Assembly: GCF_024639685.1 (NCBI RefSeq) | Contig: NZ_JAHEHX010000005.1 | Span: forward strand, 1 to 64,000 | Direction of reading: 5' to 3' | Length of the DNA: 64,000 nucleotides | Source: Polaribacter sp. | Lineage (GTDB): Bacteria > Bacteroidota > Bacteroidia > Flavobacteriales > Flavobacteriaceae | In this document: piece by piece, positions 34,861-44,671 of the stretch | Layout of the letters: each line of letters opens with the position of its first letter | Position numbering within the stretch: position 1 is the first letter of the stretch | The notes under the pieces: model-generated | Databases searched by the model: none | What the model saw: the letters and a program-made list of their open reading frames with translations, nothing else | What the model was told of the DNA's origin: nothing | Position numbers and translations under genes: made by a program

Positions 34861-37800
34861 ATGAACATACGAAACAAAAATAAGATACTTTTCTTTAGTT
34901 TTTTTGTCCTACTTAGTTTTACAAACTCCTTAGTTGCTCAAAAAAAAGGGAAAATAGATATTTCATCCATTGTAGTAAGTGAAAGTGGAAATCCTATTAA
35001 AGATGTAGCAATTTTAGGTTCAAAAGGAGTTGCTACAAAAACGGATTTAAATGGAAGTTTTTCTATCAAAACAAATCCAGAAGAAGTTATCGTTATTAAA
35101 AAAGAGGGTTATGTAACGCAAACTTTAAATATGGGTGATGTGATAAAACAAATCACACTTGTAAAATCAGTGTTTTTGGAATCAGAAAAAGACATCATAG
35201 ATTTAGGTTTCAAAAAAACCACCAAAAGAGCAATTACAGGATCTATTTCTGTTATAAACCCAAAAGATCGTTTGGTATATGATAACACACAATTTATAAG
35301 AAATTATATTTCTGGTTTAGCACCAGGGGTAAGAGGTAATAATGGAACCAATATTAGAGGTTTAGGAGGTGCGCTTTTTGTAATAGATGGAGTCTTTAAT
35401 CGTGATCCTAATACACTAAACTTAGAAGAAGTAGAGCAAATTACCATTTTAAAAGATGCCAATGCTATTGCTTTATACGGTAACCAAGCTAGAGACGGTG
35501 TTATTTTAATCAATACAAAACGTGGGGAAACTAATACCAAAGTTTCAAAAGTAAATGTTTTGAGAGGTTTAAGAGAGCCCATATCATTTCCAAAGTATTT
35601 GGGAGCCATTAAATATATGGAGCTATTTAATGAAGCTAGAGCAAACGATGGTTTAGCACCAACATTTTCTCAAACGCTTATAGACGATTATAAAAATAGT
35701 ACAAATCCATACTTACATCCAGATGTTAGTTTATACAATAGTGAGTATTTAAGAGATTTTGCTAGTACTACAAGTATTATTTCAGAATTTTCTGGAGGTA
35801 ATGAAAACACCCGTTTTTATGTAAATTTAGGTTGGAAAAATGACCAAGATTTGGTTAAAATTAATCCAGATGTCAATAAAGGTGCCAATCGGTTTAATCT
35901 AAGAGCCAATATAGATTTTAAAGTTAATGATTTTATTAAAAGTAGTGTAGATGTAGTAGCAATTGTAAATTCCAACATAAGTGCTCGTCAAAATGTTTTA
36001 AGTTTTGCAACAACATTTAAGCCCAATACATTTGCGCCTTTTCTTCCGCTTTCTTTATTTGATTTTGAAAATAATGATGCTTTTAGAGATCAAGTTGCAA
36101 CCGCAAATAGCTATAATGGTTTCTTATTAGGAGCTTCAGCAGCTGTCCAAAATTCTCCACTTGCAAATATTTTTGCAGGAGGGTATCAAACTAAAACATT
36201 TCGTACAACTCAGTTTAGTAATTCAATAGATATTGATTTAAATAGATTTGTTAAAGGATTAACAGCAAGAACCTATTTAAGTTTTGATTTTTTCGACTCA
36301 TACACTACTAGCATTCAAAACCAGTTTACCGTATATGAACCTGTATGGAATGCATTAGGAGATAAAATAATAGGGATTAATCCTTTTGGAGGACCAGATC
36401 TCCAAGACCAAAGTGAAAATATTGCTACAGATGCATTTGTAAGTCGTTTAGGCTTTTATGCAAGTTTAGACTACAAACGTAGTTCTAAAAACGGACACAA
36501 TAAATTTAATGCTACTTTTTTGGCTTATTTCAATAATCAAGAGACTAGAGGAGTTAGACAACCAACGAATAATGGGCATTTAGGGTTACAGTTAACTTTT
36601 AGCCATAAAAATAAATACTTTTTTGATTTTACTGGAAACTATGTTTCTTCAGCACTATTACCAGAAGGCAATAGAGGAGGTTTCTCTCCTACACTTGGTT
36701 TTGGGTATATTTTGAGTGAAGAAGATTTTTTAAAGGATTCTAAAATAATAAATTACCTAAAATTTAAAACTACTGGAGGTTTTCTTAAAAACGATAGAAG
36801 TGTGGGGTCTTATTATAGATATTTAGAATCTTACAATAGTGGTACAACTGTTAATTGGGCAGATGGTGAGGCTTCAAATAGAATAACTAATTTACAGCAA
36901 GCAGAGAGCCCAAACCTTACTTTTGAATATCGAAGAGATACGAGTATTGGTTTTGAAAGTTATTTATTTAACGAGATTTGGTTTGAATTTAATTATTTTG
37001 ATATTCTCTTAAAAGGACAAGTTACGGATGTAAATATTAATTTCCCATCTTATTACAGTGATTTTACACCTTTTGATAATAATAATGCAGAACGTTATAA
37101 CGGTTTTGAATCAGCGTTTACATTTAATAAAAAATTAAATGAAGATTTTTCTCTAGATTTTGGTGGTAACATTATGTACACTAGAAGAACAAGGGAAAAA
37201 GTACAGGAAATAAGAGAATTCGATTATCAAAAGAGACAAGGAACAGAATTAGGTGCAGTATTTGGATTGATTGATGATGGTTTTTATACTCAATCAGATT
37301 TTACAGCAGACGGAGATTTGATAGACGGATTACCAGTTCCTTTAACAGAAGTAGTTTTAAAACCTGGAGATATTAAATACATAGACCAAAATAATGATGG
37401 AATTATTGATAACGATGATGAAAGGGTTATTGGTAGAACAGGAACTCCTTGGTCTTATGGGATTAATCTAAAATTAAACTACAAAAACTTTAGTTTATTT
37501 GTTTTAGGGTATGGCCAATTTGGAGGAAATGCCATCCGTTCTGGAAACTATTTTTGGGTGGAAGGGGATAATAAGTACTCAGAAGTTGCTTTAAATAGAT
37601 GGACTCCTGAAACAGCAGCAACTGCAACTTACCCAAGATTATCCTCTGTTAATAATCCACATAACTATAGAAACTCAACTTTTTGGTTGTATGACAATAG
37701 TTTTTTTGATATTAGAAGAGTACAATTAACTTATGAATTTGATGAAAAATTATATAGCAAATTAGGAATGACAGATTTGAGTATAAATGTAACAGGAACT

Positions 37801-37902
37801 AATGTCTTACAGTTTGCTAAAAATAAAGAATTAAATCAGCTAAATGTTGGAGGTAATCCTCAATTTAGAAATTATTTTCTTGGTTTAAGAGCATCATTTT
37901 AA
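34861..37902 (+). CDS. SusC-like TonB-dependent receptor (second pair), divergent N terminus
   Basis: 1013 residues with a cleavable signal (NSLVAQ). The N-terminal domain (about 30-100: VVSESGNPIKDVAILGSKGV, TDLNGSFSI) is a diverged carboxypeptidase-D-regulatory-like domain. The usual DEVVVVGYG stretch is missing; in its place is EKDIIDLGFKKTTKRAITGS. Plug features remain (YISGLAPGVRGNNGTNIRGL, ALFVIDGVFNRDP, ITILKDANAIALYGNQARDG). The barrel ends in QFRNYFLGLRASF. It is distinct enough from the first SusC to suggest that it handles a different fragment or glycan rather than being a recent duplicate. The matching SusD-like gene follows 21 bases downstream. Confidence 0.92.
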   Translation: MNIRNKNKILFFSFFVLLSFTNSLVAQKKGKIDISSIVVSESGNPIKDVAILGSKGVATKTDLNGSFSIKTNPEEVIVIKKEGYVTQTLNMGDVIKQITLVKSVFLESEKDIIDLGFKKTTKRAITGSISVINPKDRLVYDNTQFIRNYISGLAPGVRGNNGTNIRGLGGALFVIDGVFNRDPNTLNLEEVEQITILKDANAIALYGNQARDGVILINTKRGETNTKVSKVNVLRGLREPISFPKYLGAIKYMELFNEARANDGLAPTFSQTLIDDYKNSTNPYLHPDVSLYNSEYLRDFASTTSIISEFSGGNENTRFYVNLGWKNDQDLVKINPDVNKGANRFNLRANIDFKVNDFIKSSVDVVAIVNSNISARQNVLSFATTFKPNTFAPFLPLSLFDFENNDAFRDQVATANSYNGFLLGASAAVQNSPLANIFAGGYQTKTFRTTQFSNSIDIDLNRFVKGLTARTYLSFDFFDSYTTSIQNQFTVYEPVWNALGDKIIGINPFGGPDLQDQSENIATDAFVSRLGFYASLDYKRSSKNGHNKFNATFLAYFNNQETRGVRQPTNNGHLGLQLTFSHKNKYFFDFTGNYVSSALLPEGNRGGFSPTLGFGYILSEEDFLKDSKIINYLKFKTTGGFLKNDRSVGSYYRYLESYNSGTTVNWADGEASNRITNLQQAESPNLTFEYRRDTSIGFESYLFNEIWFEFNYFDILLKGQVTDVNINFPSYYSDFTPFDNNNAERYNGFESAFTFNKKLNEDFSLDFGGNIMYTRRTREKVQEIREFDYQKRQGTELGAVFGLIDDGFYTQSDFTADGDLIDGLPVPLTEVVLKPGDIKYIDQNNDGIIDNDDERVIGRTGTPWSYGINLKLNYKNFSLFVLGYGQFGGNAIRSGNYFWVEGDNKYSEVALNRWTPETAATATYPRLSSVNNPHNYRNSTFWLYDNSFFDIRRVQLTYEFDEKLYSKLGMTDLSINVTGTNVLQFAKNKELNQLNVGGNPQFRNYFLGLRASF

Positions 37903-37923
37903 AAAACTATAAAAATTATTTAA

Positions 37924-39648
37924 ATGAAAAATAATCTTAAATATTTATTGGTTCTATCCATTTTAACTATATTCTTAGGTTGTGAAGCCTTAGACCCGTT
38001 AGATGAAAATAGACAAACTTTTGATTTTGTGAGTACGGATCCAGCATTTGCTGAAGGGTTTTTATTACATGGTTATACAGGTTTAGTTAATCAATTTAGA
38101 TTTGTACAAGCAGCAGCGACTGATGATGCCGTTCACAACCAATTAAATAATAGTTATAGAAATATAGCTACTGGTGGTTTGTCAGCACAATCAAACCCAA
38201 CATCTAAATGGAAAAATTTTGAAAAAGTCTTCTACATCAACAGGTTTATTGATATCCTTAATATTGGTGAAATTCAATGGAATAGAGATGATGAAATTAA
38301 TGCATTGTTTTATGAACGTATGCGAGGAGAAGCATATGCTTTAAGAGCTTTACACCATTATTATGTATTACAAGCACACGCAGGAATAGGAACTTCAGGA
38401 AATCTTTTGGGTATCCCTTATTTTAAAGAATTTATTCCTAATACTGGAAATTTCAATATTCCTAGACTTTCCTTCCAAGAATCTGTAGCAGCTATTATAG
38501 AAGATTTTAATAAGGCAATTGAATTATTGCCAAACGAATACTCTGATAGTCCGTCTAAGGTGCCAGCTAAATATGCCGCTTTAGATTTTACAAAATGGTT
38601 AACCGTAAATGGATCTCAATATAATTTAAGAGTAACAGCAAAAATTGTAAAAGCATTAAAAGCTAGGGTAGCCTTATTTGCGGCTAGTCCTTCTTTTTTA
38701 AACGGTAGTGAAGGTTATTATGAAACAGCAGCAAATATAGCTAGCGAATTGATTACTGATATTGGAGGAGTTTCTGGTCTAGCACCAGATGGAATTCTTT
38801 ATTATGATTCTGATAGTGATATTAACAATCCAGAAATATTATGGAGAGGATCTATTGGAGGCACAAATTCAGCATCAGAGAGAAGTTATTTTCCACCTTC
38901 TTTAAATGGTTTAGGTCAAATTAATCCATCAGAAAACTTGGTCAATGCTTTTCCGATGCAAAATGGTTATCCTGCGACTATAAGTAATGGTTACAATCCA
39001 CAAAACCCATATGAAAATAGAGATCCAAGGTTAAAAAACTTTATTATTACAAATGGAGATTCATATGCACGAGGTACTATAAATACTGGCTTTGGAGGTG
39101 GTATAGATCGTTTAGATTCTATTCCACAACTGTCTACAAGAACAGGATATTATTTAAAGAAATTGTTGAGACCAGATGTAGTCATCAATCCAAATGGATC
39201 AAATACAGGGCAAAGACATATTAATGTTTATATTAGATATACCGAGTTGTTTTTAATTTTGGCTGAGGCAGCAAATGAAATTGGAGGGCCAGATTATCAA
39301 GTAAATGGAATGTCCGCAAGAGATATTATATCTGCGATAAGAAAAAGAGCAGGCTTAGCGCAACCAGATGCCTATTTAGCAACAATAAACACAACAGAAC
39401 AAATGCGTAGACTTATTCAGAATGAAAGACGTTTAGAGCTTTGTTTTGAAGGGTATCGTTTTTGGGATCTTCGCAGATGGGGATTAGATTTAAATGAAAC
39501 AATTAAAGGTAACTTTTTTAACGGAACTGAATATCAAGTATTAGATCAAGTAGAACCAAGAAACTACCCTAATTTTGCAACATATCTACCAATTCCAAAT
39601 AGTCAAGTTATTCAGTTTTCAGCTTTAGAACAAAATAGAGGTTGGTAA
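37924..39648 (+). CDS. SusD-like surface glycan-binding lipoprotein (second pair)
   Basis: 574 residues with a lipoprotein signal (ILTIFLGC). SusD-family blocks are FYERMRGEAYALRALHHYYV, SFQESVAAIIEDFNKAIELL, VKALKARVALFAASPSFLNG, YIRYTELFLILAEAANEIGG, ISAIRKRAGLAQPDAY, QMRRLIQNERRLELCFEGYR and the ending LEQNRGW. It pairs with the SusC at 34861. It is followed 37 bases later by an extra surface glycan-binding protein gene, a normal order in Bacteroidota PULs. Confidence 0.94.
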   Translation: MKNNLKYLLVLSILTIFLGCEALDPLDENRQTFDFVSTDPAFAEGFLLHGYTGLVNQFRFVQAAATDDAVHNQLNNSYRNIATGGLSAQSNPTSKWKNFEKVFYINRFIDILNIGEIQWNRDDEINALFYERMRGEAYALRALHHYYVLQAHAGIGTSGNLLGIPYFKEFIPNTGNFNIPRLSFQESVAAIIEDFNKAIELLPNEYSDSPSKVPAKYAALDFTKWLTVNGSQYNLRVTAKIVKALKARVALFAASPSFLNGSEGYYETAANIASELITDIGGVSGLAPDGILYYDSDSDINNPEILWRGSIGGTNSASERSYFPPSLNGLGQINPSENLVNAFPMQNGYPATISNGYNPQNPYENRDPRLKNFIITNGDSYARGTINTGFGGGIDRLDSIPQLSTRTGYYLKKLLRPDVVINPNGSNTGQRHINVYIRYTELFLILAEAANEIGGPDYQVNGMSARDIISAIRKRAGLAQPDAYLATINTTEQMRRLIQNERRLELCFEGYRFWDLRRWGLDLNETIKGNFFNGTEYQVLDQVEPRNYPNFATYLPIPNSQVIQFSALEQNRGW

Positions 39649-39685
39649 TTTATTAAAAATAGTAATAATTAAAAATATTAATGAT

Positions 39686-40714
39686 ATGAAGACGAGACTA
39701 ATTTTCTTATTTGCCCTAACGTTAATTTTAGCCGCATGTGAAAATCAAAAGAATGAGTTTGATGATTTTGGATCTACTGGAGTATATTTTCCTTTTCAAA
39801 CACCAGCAAGGAGTTTAATTTTAGGAAAATATGACTTAGGTTTTAACGACAATGATAATAATAAAAGATTCGAAATAACTGTTACTATGGGTGGCGTTTA
39901 TACGAATGATATAGAAAGAAAAGTATCATTTGTCAAAGCTCCTGAATTGTTAGATGATGTAGATAACGTAGTAGCCCTTCCAGATAACTATTATAACATT
40001 GTAACTGAAAGTCCAGTTACAATACCCGTAGGCTCTACAAAAGGGCGTATTACCATACAATTAACAGATGCATTTTTTCAAGACCCTTTATCTTTTGCAA
40101 GAGTTAGAGATAGTGTAAACTATGTTGTACCATTATTAATTACTGATGTTGAAAATTTAGATTTTATTTTAGCAGGTGAAGCAGCCGTAGATAATCCATC
40201 TAGAGTTAATGAAACACATTGGTCAATTTTTCCAAAAGATTTTACACTTTTCGGTATTAAATATATTAATAAATACCACGCATATTATTTAAGACGTGGT
40301 GTAGATGTTGTTACTGATGCTGCTGGTCAATCCATTGATAATGTTTATAGTAATGAATTCATAGAAAGAGACGAATTGGTTTTGGCTACTATATCTGGAG
40401 AAAATAATATTGAATTACTAAACAGAGTTAGAAGAGGTAATAACACAAGCCCAGGTGATGTAAATTTAGAATTATCTTTTGATGATAACAATAATTGTAT
40501 TATTGGTAGTTATGATTCAGACCCTTACAACGTTACTGGAACTGGAAAATTTGTTACAGATGGTGATACTTGGGGAGGTAAACCAAGAGACGTAATTTAC
40601 TTAGACTACACGTATATTGATGTTCTTAATAATGAAACACATGCCGTAAAGGATACATTAGTGGTACGAGACAGAAATGTAGTTTTCGAAGAGTTTAGTA
40701 TACGTTTGAAATAA
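39686..40714 (+). CDS. Surface glycan-binding protein-like lipoprotein (DUF1735/BT_3987-type N-terminal domain)
   Basis: 342 residues with a lipoprotein signal (LTLILAAC). After the Cys it has an N-terminal domain resembling DUF1735/BT_3987 (GVYFPFQTPARSLILGKYDL, RFEITVTMGGVY, PVTIPVGSTKGRITIQLTDA, YVVPLLITD), then a second beta-rich domain (WSIFPKDFTLFGIKYINKYH, YYLRRG, NLELSFDDNNNCIIGS, IYLDYTYID) typical of DUF4361-like C termini. Such proteins are encoded directly downstream of SusD and bind glycan at the outer surface, often separately from SusD. The function is assigned by position and domain pattern; no catalytic residues are seen. Confidence 0.8.
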   Translation: MKTRLIFLFALTLILAACENQKNEFDDFGSTGVYFPFQTPARSLILGKYDLGFNDNDNNKRFEITVTMGGVYTNDIERKVSFVKAPELLDDVDNVVALPDNYYNIVTESPVTIPVGSTKGRITIQLTDAFFQDPLSFARVRDSVNYVVPLLITDVENLDFILAGEAAVDNPSRVNETHWSIFPKDFTLFGIKYINKYHAYYLRRGVDVVTDAAGQSIDNVYSNEFIERDELVLATISGENNIELLNRVRRGNNTSPGDVNLELSFDDNNNCIIGSYDSDPYNVTGTGKFVTDGDTWGGKPRDVIYLDYTYIDVLNNETHAVKDTLVVRDRNVVFEEFSIRLK

Positions 40715-40764
40715 TAAATTTTATATACAAAAAACATAAAAATTCCTAATTTGGTTTTTTTACT

Positions 40765-40807
40765 TTCACAAAGCTTTAAGAAATAGAAAAACTTAAAGCT
40801 TTGTGAA
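40765..40807 (+). promoter_or_regulatory. 16-bp perfect stem-loop between the binding-protein gene and the sulfatase gene
   Basis: Left arm 40765-40780 and right arm 40792-40807 are perfect 16-base reverse complements around an 11-base A-rich loop. There is no T run after the right arm, so it does not look like a simple forward terminator. It ends 16 bases before ATG 40824. It could stabilise the 3' end of the SusC/SusD message, be a processing site, or gate expression of the downstream enzymes. Confidence 0.75.
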
Positions 40808-40823
40808 TTTAAAACGAAATAAT

Positions 40824-42380
40824 ATGTTAACTTATAAATCGAAACTATTTTCTCTATTTTTTTTTACGATATCCATTACTTTTTTAAGTTGTAAAAAGAA
40901 AGAAAACAAAAATGAAAAAATAAATATACTGTTTATTATGACAGATGATCATTCCTACCAAGCAATCAGTGCTTATAATGATCAACTTATTAAAACACCA
41001 AACCTAGACCGTATAGCAAAAGATGGTGTATTATTCAGAAATAGTTTTGTTGGGAATTCAATTTGTGGACCAAGTCGTGCAACGATGCTCACAGGAAAAC
41101 ACACACACAAAAACGGTCAAATAAATAACCGAGTAAAATTTGATGGAAATCAAGTAACTTTTCCTAAACTATTACAAAAAGCAGGTTACCAAACTGCATT
41201 AATTGGGAAATGGCATTTAAAAAGTGATCCTCAAGGTTTCGACTACTGGAATATTTTACCTGGTCAAGGAAAATATTATAACCCAGACTTTATTGAAATG
41301 GGAAAGAAAAAGCGTGTTGAAGGCTATGCTACTAACGTAACAACAGATTATGGTATCAACTGGATTAAAAATAGAGATAAAAAGAAACCATTTTGTTTGT
41401 TATTGCATCATAAAGCTCCACACAGAACTTGGCAGCCAGATACTTTACATATAGATGAGTTTAAGAACAAAACATATCCAGTACCTGCAAACTTCTTTGA
41501 TAAATATGAAAATAGAGTTGCAGCTAAAGAACAACGCTTAAGTATTCGTTCGCGTGATATGGACCTTAATTACGACCTAAAACTAGAACACGAAAGTATA
41601 AAAGGACGTTTTGGAAAAGTAAAGCACACCAAAAGAATGAATGAAGCTGAAGCAAATCGTTGGAATGCGCATTATAAACCTATTACAAAAGAATTTTTAG
41701 AGAAAAAACTTGAAGGTGATGAATTAGACTTATGGAAATATCAACGCTACATGCGCGATTATTTAGCGTGCATACGTTCTGTTGATGAAAACGTAGGGCG
41801 TGTATTAGATTACTTAGAAGAAAACGGATTGGCAGATAATACGCTTATCGTTTATACTTCTGATCAAGGTTTTTATTTAGGTGAACACGGCTGGTTTGAC
41901 AAACGATTTATGTACGAGCAATCTTTTAGAACTCCTTTGTTAATGCGCTTGCCAAAAGGCTACGAAAGAAAAGGAGAAGTACCTGCTTTGGTTCAAAATA
42001 TAGACTATGCTCCTACTTTTTTAGATATCGCTGGAGTTACTATTCCTAAAGAAATTCAAGGAAATTCAATAAAACCTTTATTATTAGATAATACTAATGA
42101 CAATAAATGGAGAGATGCAGTTTATTACCACTACTACGAATTCCCTAATGAGCATATGGTTAAAAAACACTACGGGGTTAGAACAGACCGTTATAAACTA
42201 ATTCATTTTTATGATGATATTGATGTGTGGGAATTGTATGATTTACAAACAGATCCAGAAGAGATGAACAATCTTTTTGGAAAACCAGAATATAAAGTTC
42301 TAACCAAGCAATTAAAAAAGCGTTTAAGAGAACTGCAAGTTGAGTATGAAGATGATACCGTAGAGAAAGTAAAAATATAG
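40824..42380 (+). CDS. Sulfatase, S1_11-like (hexosamine 6-O-sulfatase type), lipoprotein
   Basis: 518 residues from ATG 40824. An in-frame GTG at 40803 would add seven residues but lies inside the right arm of the stem-loop, and the lipoprotein signal (SITFLSC) is complete from the ATG. Blocks are ILFIMTDDHSYQAISAYN, NSICGPSRATMLTGKHTH with Cys81 as formylglycine, LIGKWHLKSDPQGFDYW (active-site Lys), HRTWQPD, YTSDQGFYLGEHGWFDKRFM and GVRTDRYKLIHFYDDID. It is a close paralog of the sulfatase at 5596 along its whole length, including the central basic insert. Together they look like two versions of a GlcNAc/GalNAc-6-O-sulfatase-like activity; the substrate is inferred. Confidence 0.9.
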   Translation: MLTYKSKLFSLFFFTISITFLSCKKKENKNEKINILFIMTDDHSYQAISAYNDQLIKTPNLDRIAKDGVLFRNSFVGNSICGPSRATMLTGKHTHKNGQINNRVKFDGNQVTFPKLLQKAGYQTALIGKWHLKSDPQGFDYWNILPGQGKYYNPDFIEMGKKKRVEGYATNVTTDYGINWIKNRDKKKPFCLLLHHKAPHRTWQPDTLHIDEFKNKTYPVPANFFDKYENRVAAKEQRLSIRSRDMDLNYDLKLEHESIKGRFGKVKHTKRMNEAEANRWNAHYKPITKEFLEKKLEGDELDLWKYQRYMRDYLACIRSVDENVGRVLDYLEENGLADNTLIVYTSDQGFYLGEHGWFDKRFMYEQSFRTPLLMRLPKGYERKGEVPALVQNIDYAPTFLDIAGVTIPKEIQGNSIKPLLLDNTNDNKWRDAVYYHYYEFPNEHMVKKHYGVRTDRYKLIHFYDDIDVWELYDLQTDPEEMNNLFGKPEYKVLTKQLKKRLRELQVEYEDDTVEKVKI

Positions 42381-42468
42381 TTTAATTTTACTGTTTCACT
42401 TCATACGGGTTTTAAATTTTTAAACAATTTACATATAATAACAGAACACCCTAAAATATAATCTACAG

Positions 42469-44331
42469 ATGAAACAATTTTCAGTTTATACTTTATTTTT
42501 ATTATTTTTTCTCAACGGTTGTTCCTACAAGAATGAAATACAAGATGTTGAGAAATTTGTAAACGCAAGAGTACTTCCTAAAGTTCAATCAGTAATCGTC
42601 TCAGATGAGTGTGGTTTTAAACTAGAGGCTATAAAATCAGTAGCAGCAAATAATGAATTACAAACACAAGCAGCATATATTTCTAAAAAGCTTTCAAAAT
42701 CATTAGCTAAAGAGGTCGCTATAAGTGAAAAAGGAAATCTTTCCTTACAAATCAACTCAAAATTTAAAACAGAGCAATACCAAGTTCAAGTTTCTAAAAA
42801 TGGAATAACCATAGAAGGTGGAGGTCCTTCAGGAGTGTTTTATGGTATTCAAACATTTTTACAATTGTTGCCAACCGAAGTGTATGCCAACGAGAAAATT
42901 TCATCAAATTATGTTTTGCCTTCATTAAATATTGAAGACGCACCACGTTTTAACTACAGAGGCATGATGCTAGATGTAAGTAGGCATTTTATTCAATTCG
43001 ATGATTTATTGGAATATGTTGAAGTTTTAGCGCAGCAAAAAATAAATGTATTACACCTTCATTTAACAGACGATCAGGGTTGGAGACTTGAAATAAAATC
43101 ACATCCTGAGCTAACCGAAATTGGAGCTGTTCGTGGAACAGGAAAAGTATTAAAAGACTATAGAAATCGAAAAGCACCAGAATGGCAACAAGCAGATTCA
43201 GACCCTTACGGACCATTCTTTTATACCCAAGAACAAATAAAAGAGCTTATTGCTTATGCAGCAACTAGAGGTATGACCATTATACCAGAAATTGATGTTC
43301 CTGGACATTCATTGGCAATAAATAAAAGTTTAAATACGGGTTGTAAAGTAGCAGGTTTAGAAGGTGTACACGGTTACAAAGGAAATGTGATGTGTGCAGG
43401 GAATGAAGAAGTGTTTCAGATTTTAGATGATATTTTTGGAGAAGTAGCAGCATTGTTTCCATCTGAATATATTCATATTGGAGGCGATGAGGTTAACCGT
43501 AAACAATGGCTTAATTGTAATTTATGTAATCAATTAATGAAAGATAAAAAATTTAAAGATGATGCACAATTACAGCATTATTTTGTAAAACGTACTAACG
43601 AGATTGTTACTAAATATGGTAAAAAGCCAATTGGTTGGAATGAAATATTAAAAGGAGGAAAATTGCCAAAAGGCACCACTATTATGTCGTGGATTGGACC
43701 AAAACCGGGTATTCGAGCTGCAAAGAAAGGTATTGATGTAATTATGGCACCAGGGAAGTATTGTTATTTTGATATGAAAGAAGCCAAACATAAGTTAGAA
43801 CCTGGGCACTGGTGGGCAGGTATTGTTAACTTAGAGCGTGTGTATAGTTTTGATCCGTATGAGTCTATTCCAGAAGAAAACAAAAAACACATTAAAGGAA
43901 TTTCTGGGGCGTTGTGGACTGAATATGTAACTCCCGAAAGAGAACAATTGCATTACAAAACCTTTCCAAGATTATTAGCTTTAGCAGAAGTTGGTTGGAG
44001 TCAACCAGAAAATCGTGATTTCTCTGAATTCATGGGCAGACTTGGAAGTCATCATCTAAAAAGATTGGATGCTCAAGGAATTGGTTATCGCATTCCAAGG
44101 GCAAAATATGCACTTGAAAAGGATTCTATTTCTTTTACAAAACCCTATGCTGAAGCAGAAATTTACTATACACTTAATGGGGAAATTCCAACGATAAATT
44201 CTGAAAAGTACTCTCAAAAGATACCTCTAAAATTTAAAGACAGTATTAAGTTTAAAACAACTTCGCCTGTAGGTAAATTAAACAAATATGAAAATATAAT
44301 TAAAGAGCCTAAGAAGAAGAAAAAGAAATAG
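42469..44331 (+). CDS. GH20 beta-N-acetylhexosaminidase, lipoprotein with lysine tail
   Basis: 620 residues with a lipoprotein signal (FFLNGC). It has a GH20b domain (about 35-160) and a catalytic barrel with FNYRGMMLDVSRHF, VLHLHLTDDQGWRLEIKSHP, MTIIPEIDVPGHS and the catalytic pair Asp340-Glu341 in HIGGDEVNRKQW, then GALWTEYVTPER. After the barrel a C-terminal beta domain (about 540-610: EAEIYYTLNGEIPTINSEKY, a chitobiase/beta-hexosaminidase-like domain) precedes a terminal run of lysines (KEPKKKKKK). It acts on terminal beta-HexNAc. It starts 88 bases after the sulfatase and is followed by a 340-base gap, so it may end a transcript. Confidence 0.93.
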   Translation: MKQFSVYTLFLLFFLNGCSYKNEIQDVEKFVNARVLPKVQSVIVSDECGFKLEAIKSVAANNELQTQAAYISKKLSKSLAKEVAISEKGNLSLQINSKFKTEQYQVQVSKNGITIEGGGPSGVFYGIQTFLQLLPTEVYANEKISSNYVLPSLNIEDAPRFNYRGMMLDVSRHFIQFDDLLEYVEVLAQQKINVLHLHLTDDQGWRLEIKSHPELTEIGAVRGTGKVLKDYRNRKAPEWQQADSDPYGPFFYTQEQIKELIAYAATRGMTIIPEIDVPGHSLAINKSLNTGCKVAGLEGVHGYKGNVMCAGNEEVFQILDDIFGEVAALFPSEYIHIGGDEVNRKQWLNCNLCNQLMKDKKFKDDAQLQHYFVKRTNEIVTKYGKKPIGWNEILKGGKLPKGTTIMSWIGPKPGIRAAKKGIDVIMAPGKYCYFDMKEAKHKLEPGHWWAGIVNLERVYSFDPYESIPEENKKHIKGISGALWTEYVTPEREQLHYKTFPRLLALAEVGWSQPENRDFSEFMGRLGSHHLKRLDAQGIGYRIPRAKYALEKDSISFTKPYAEAEIYYTLNGEIPTINSEKYSQKIPLKFKDSIKFKTTSPVGKLNKYENIIKEPKKKKKK

Positions 44332-44671
44332 AAAAGAATCGTAAAATTTTGTTCTTTAAAACAAATGGTTCTTGGAAGTGAAAAGAATCATACCATTTGG
44401 TCAGAACATTTTCGATTGATTTATTTTAAGATGGCTCTGAAGAAATGTACAACCATAGAAATGCTCTAAATATGAATGTAACATTACAGGAAATCGAAAA
44501 TATCAAGAAACAATCAATACGCTAAAAAAGCACCTAACAAAAATAAACAACCTCAGTTTTTGCAAAAGCAGGCATAGAGCAAATAAATATTATAAGGTTG
44601 ATAAAAATACAGAAAAAGAAAAGAATAATTAATACATTAATTGTCCAATATACATAACCACAGTAATTGAT
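44332..44671. other. 340-base gap, no recognisable gene
   Basis: An AT-rich stretch between the GH20 and GH105 genes. Short open frames exist (for example ATG at about 44366 giving some 34 residues, and an open run near 44500-44634), but none has a recognisable motif. No clean terminator hairpin or consensus promoter was found. It may be remnant DNA from a lost gene. Confidence 0.5.

Noticed and set aside
44366..44634. Short open frames in the 340-base gap
   Set aside because: No start, motif or spacing supports a gene; at most a remnant.
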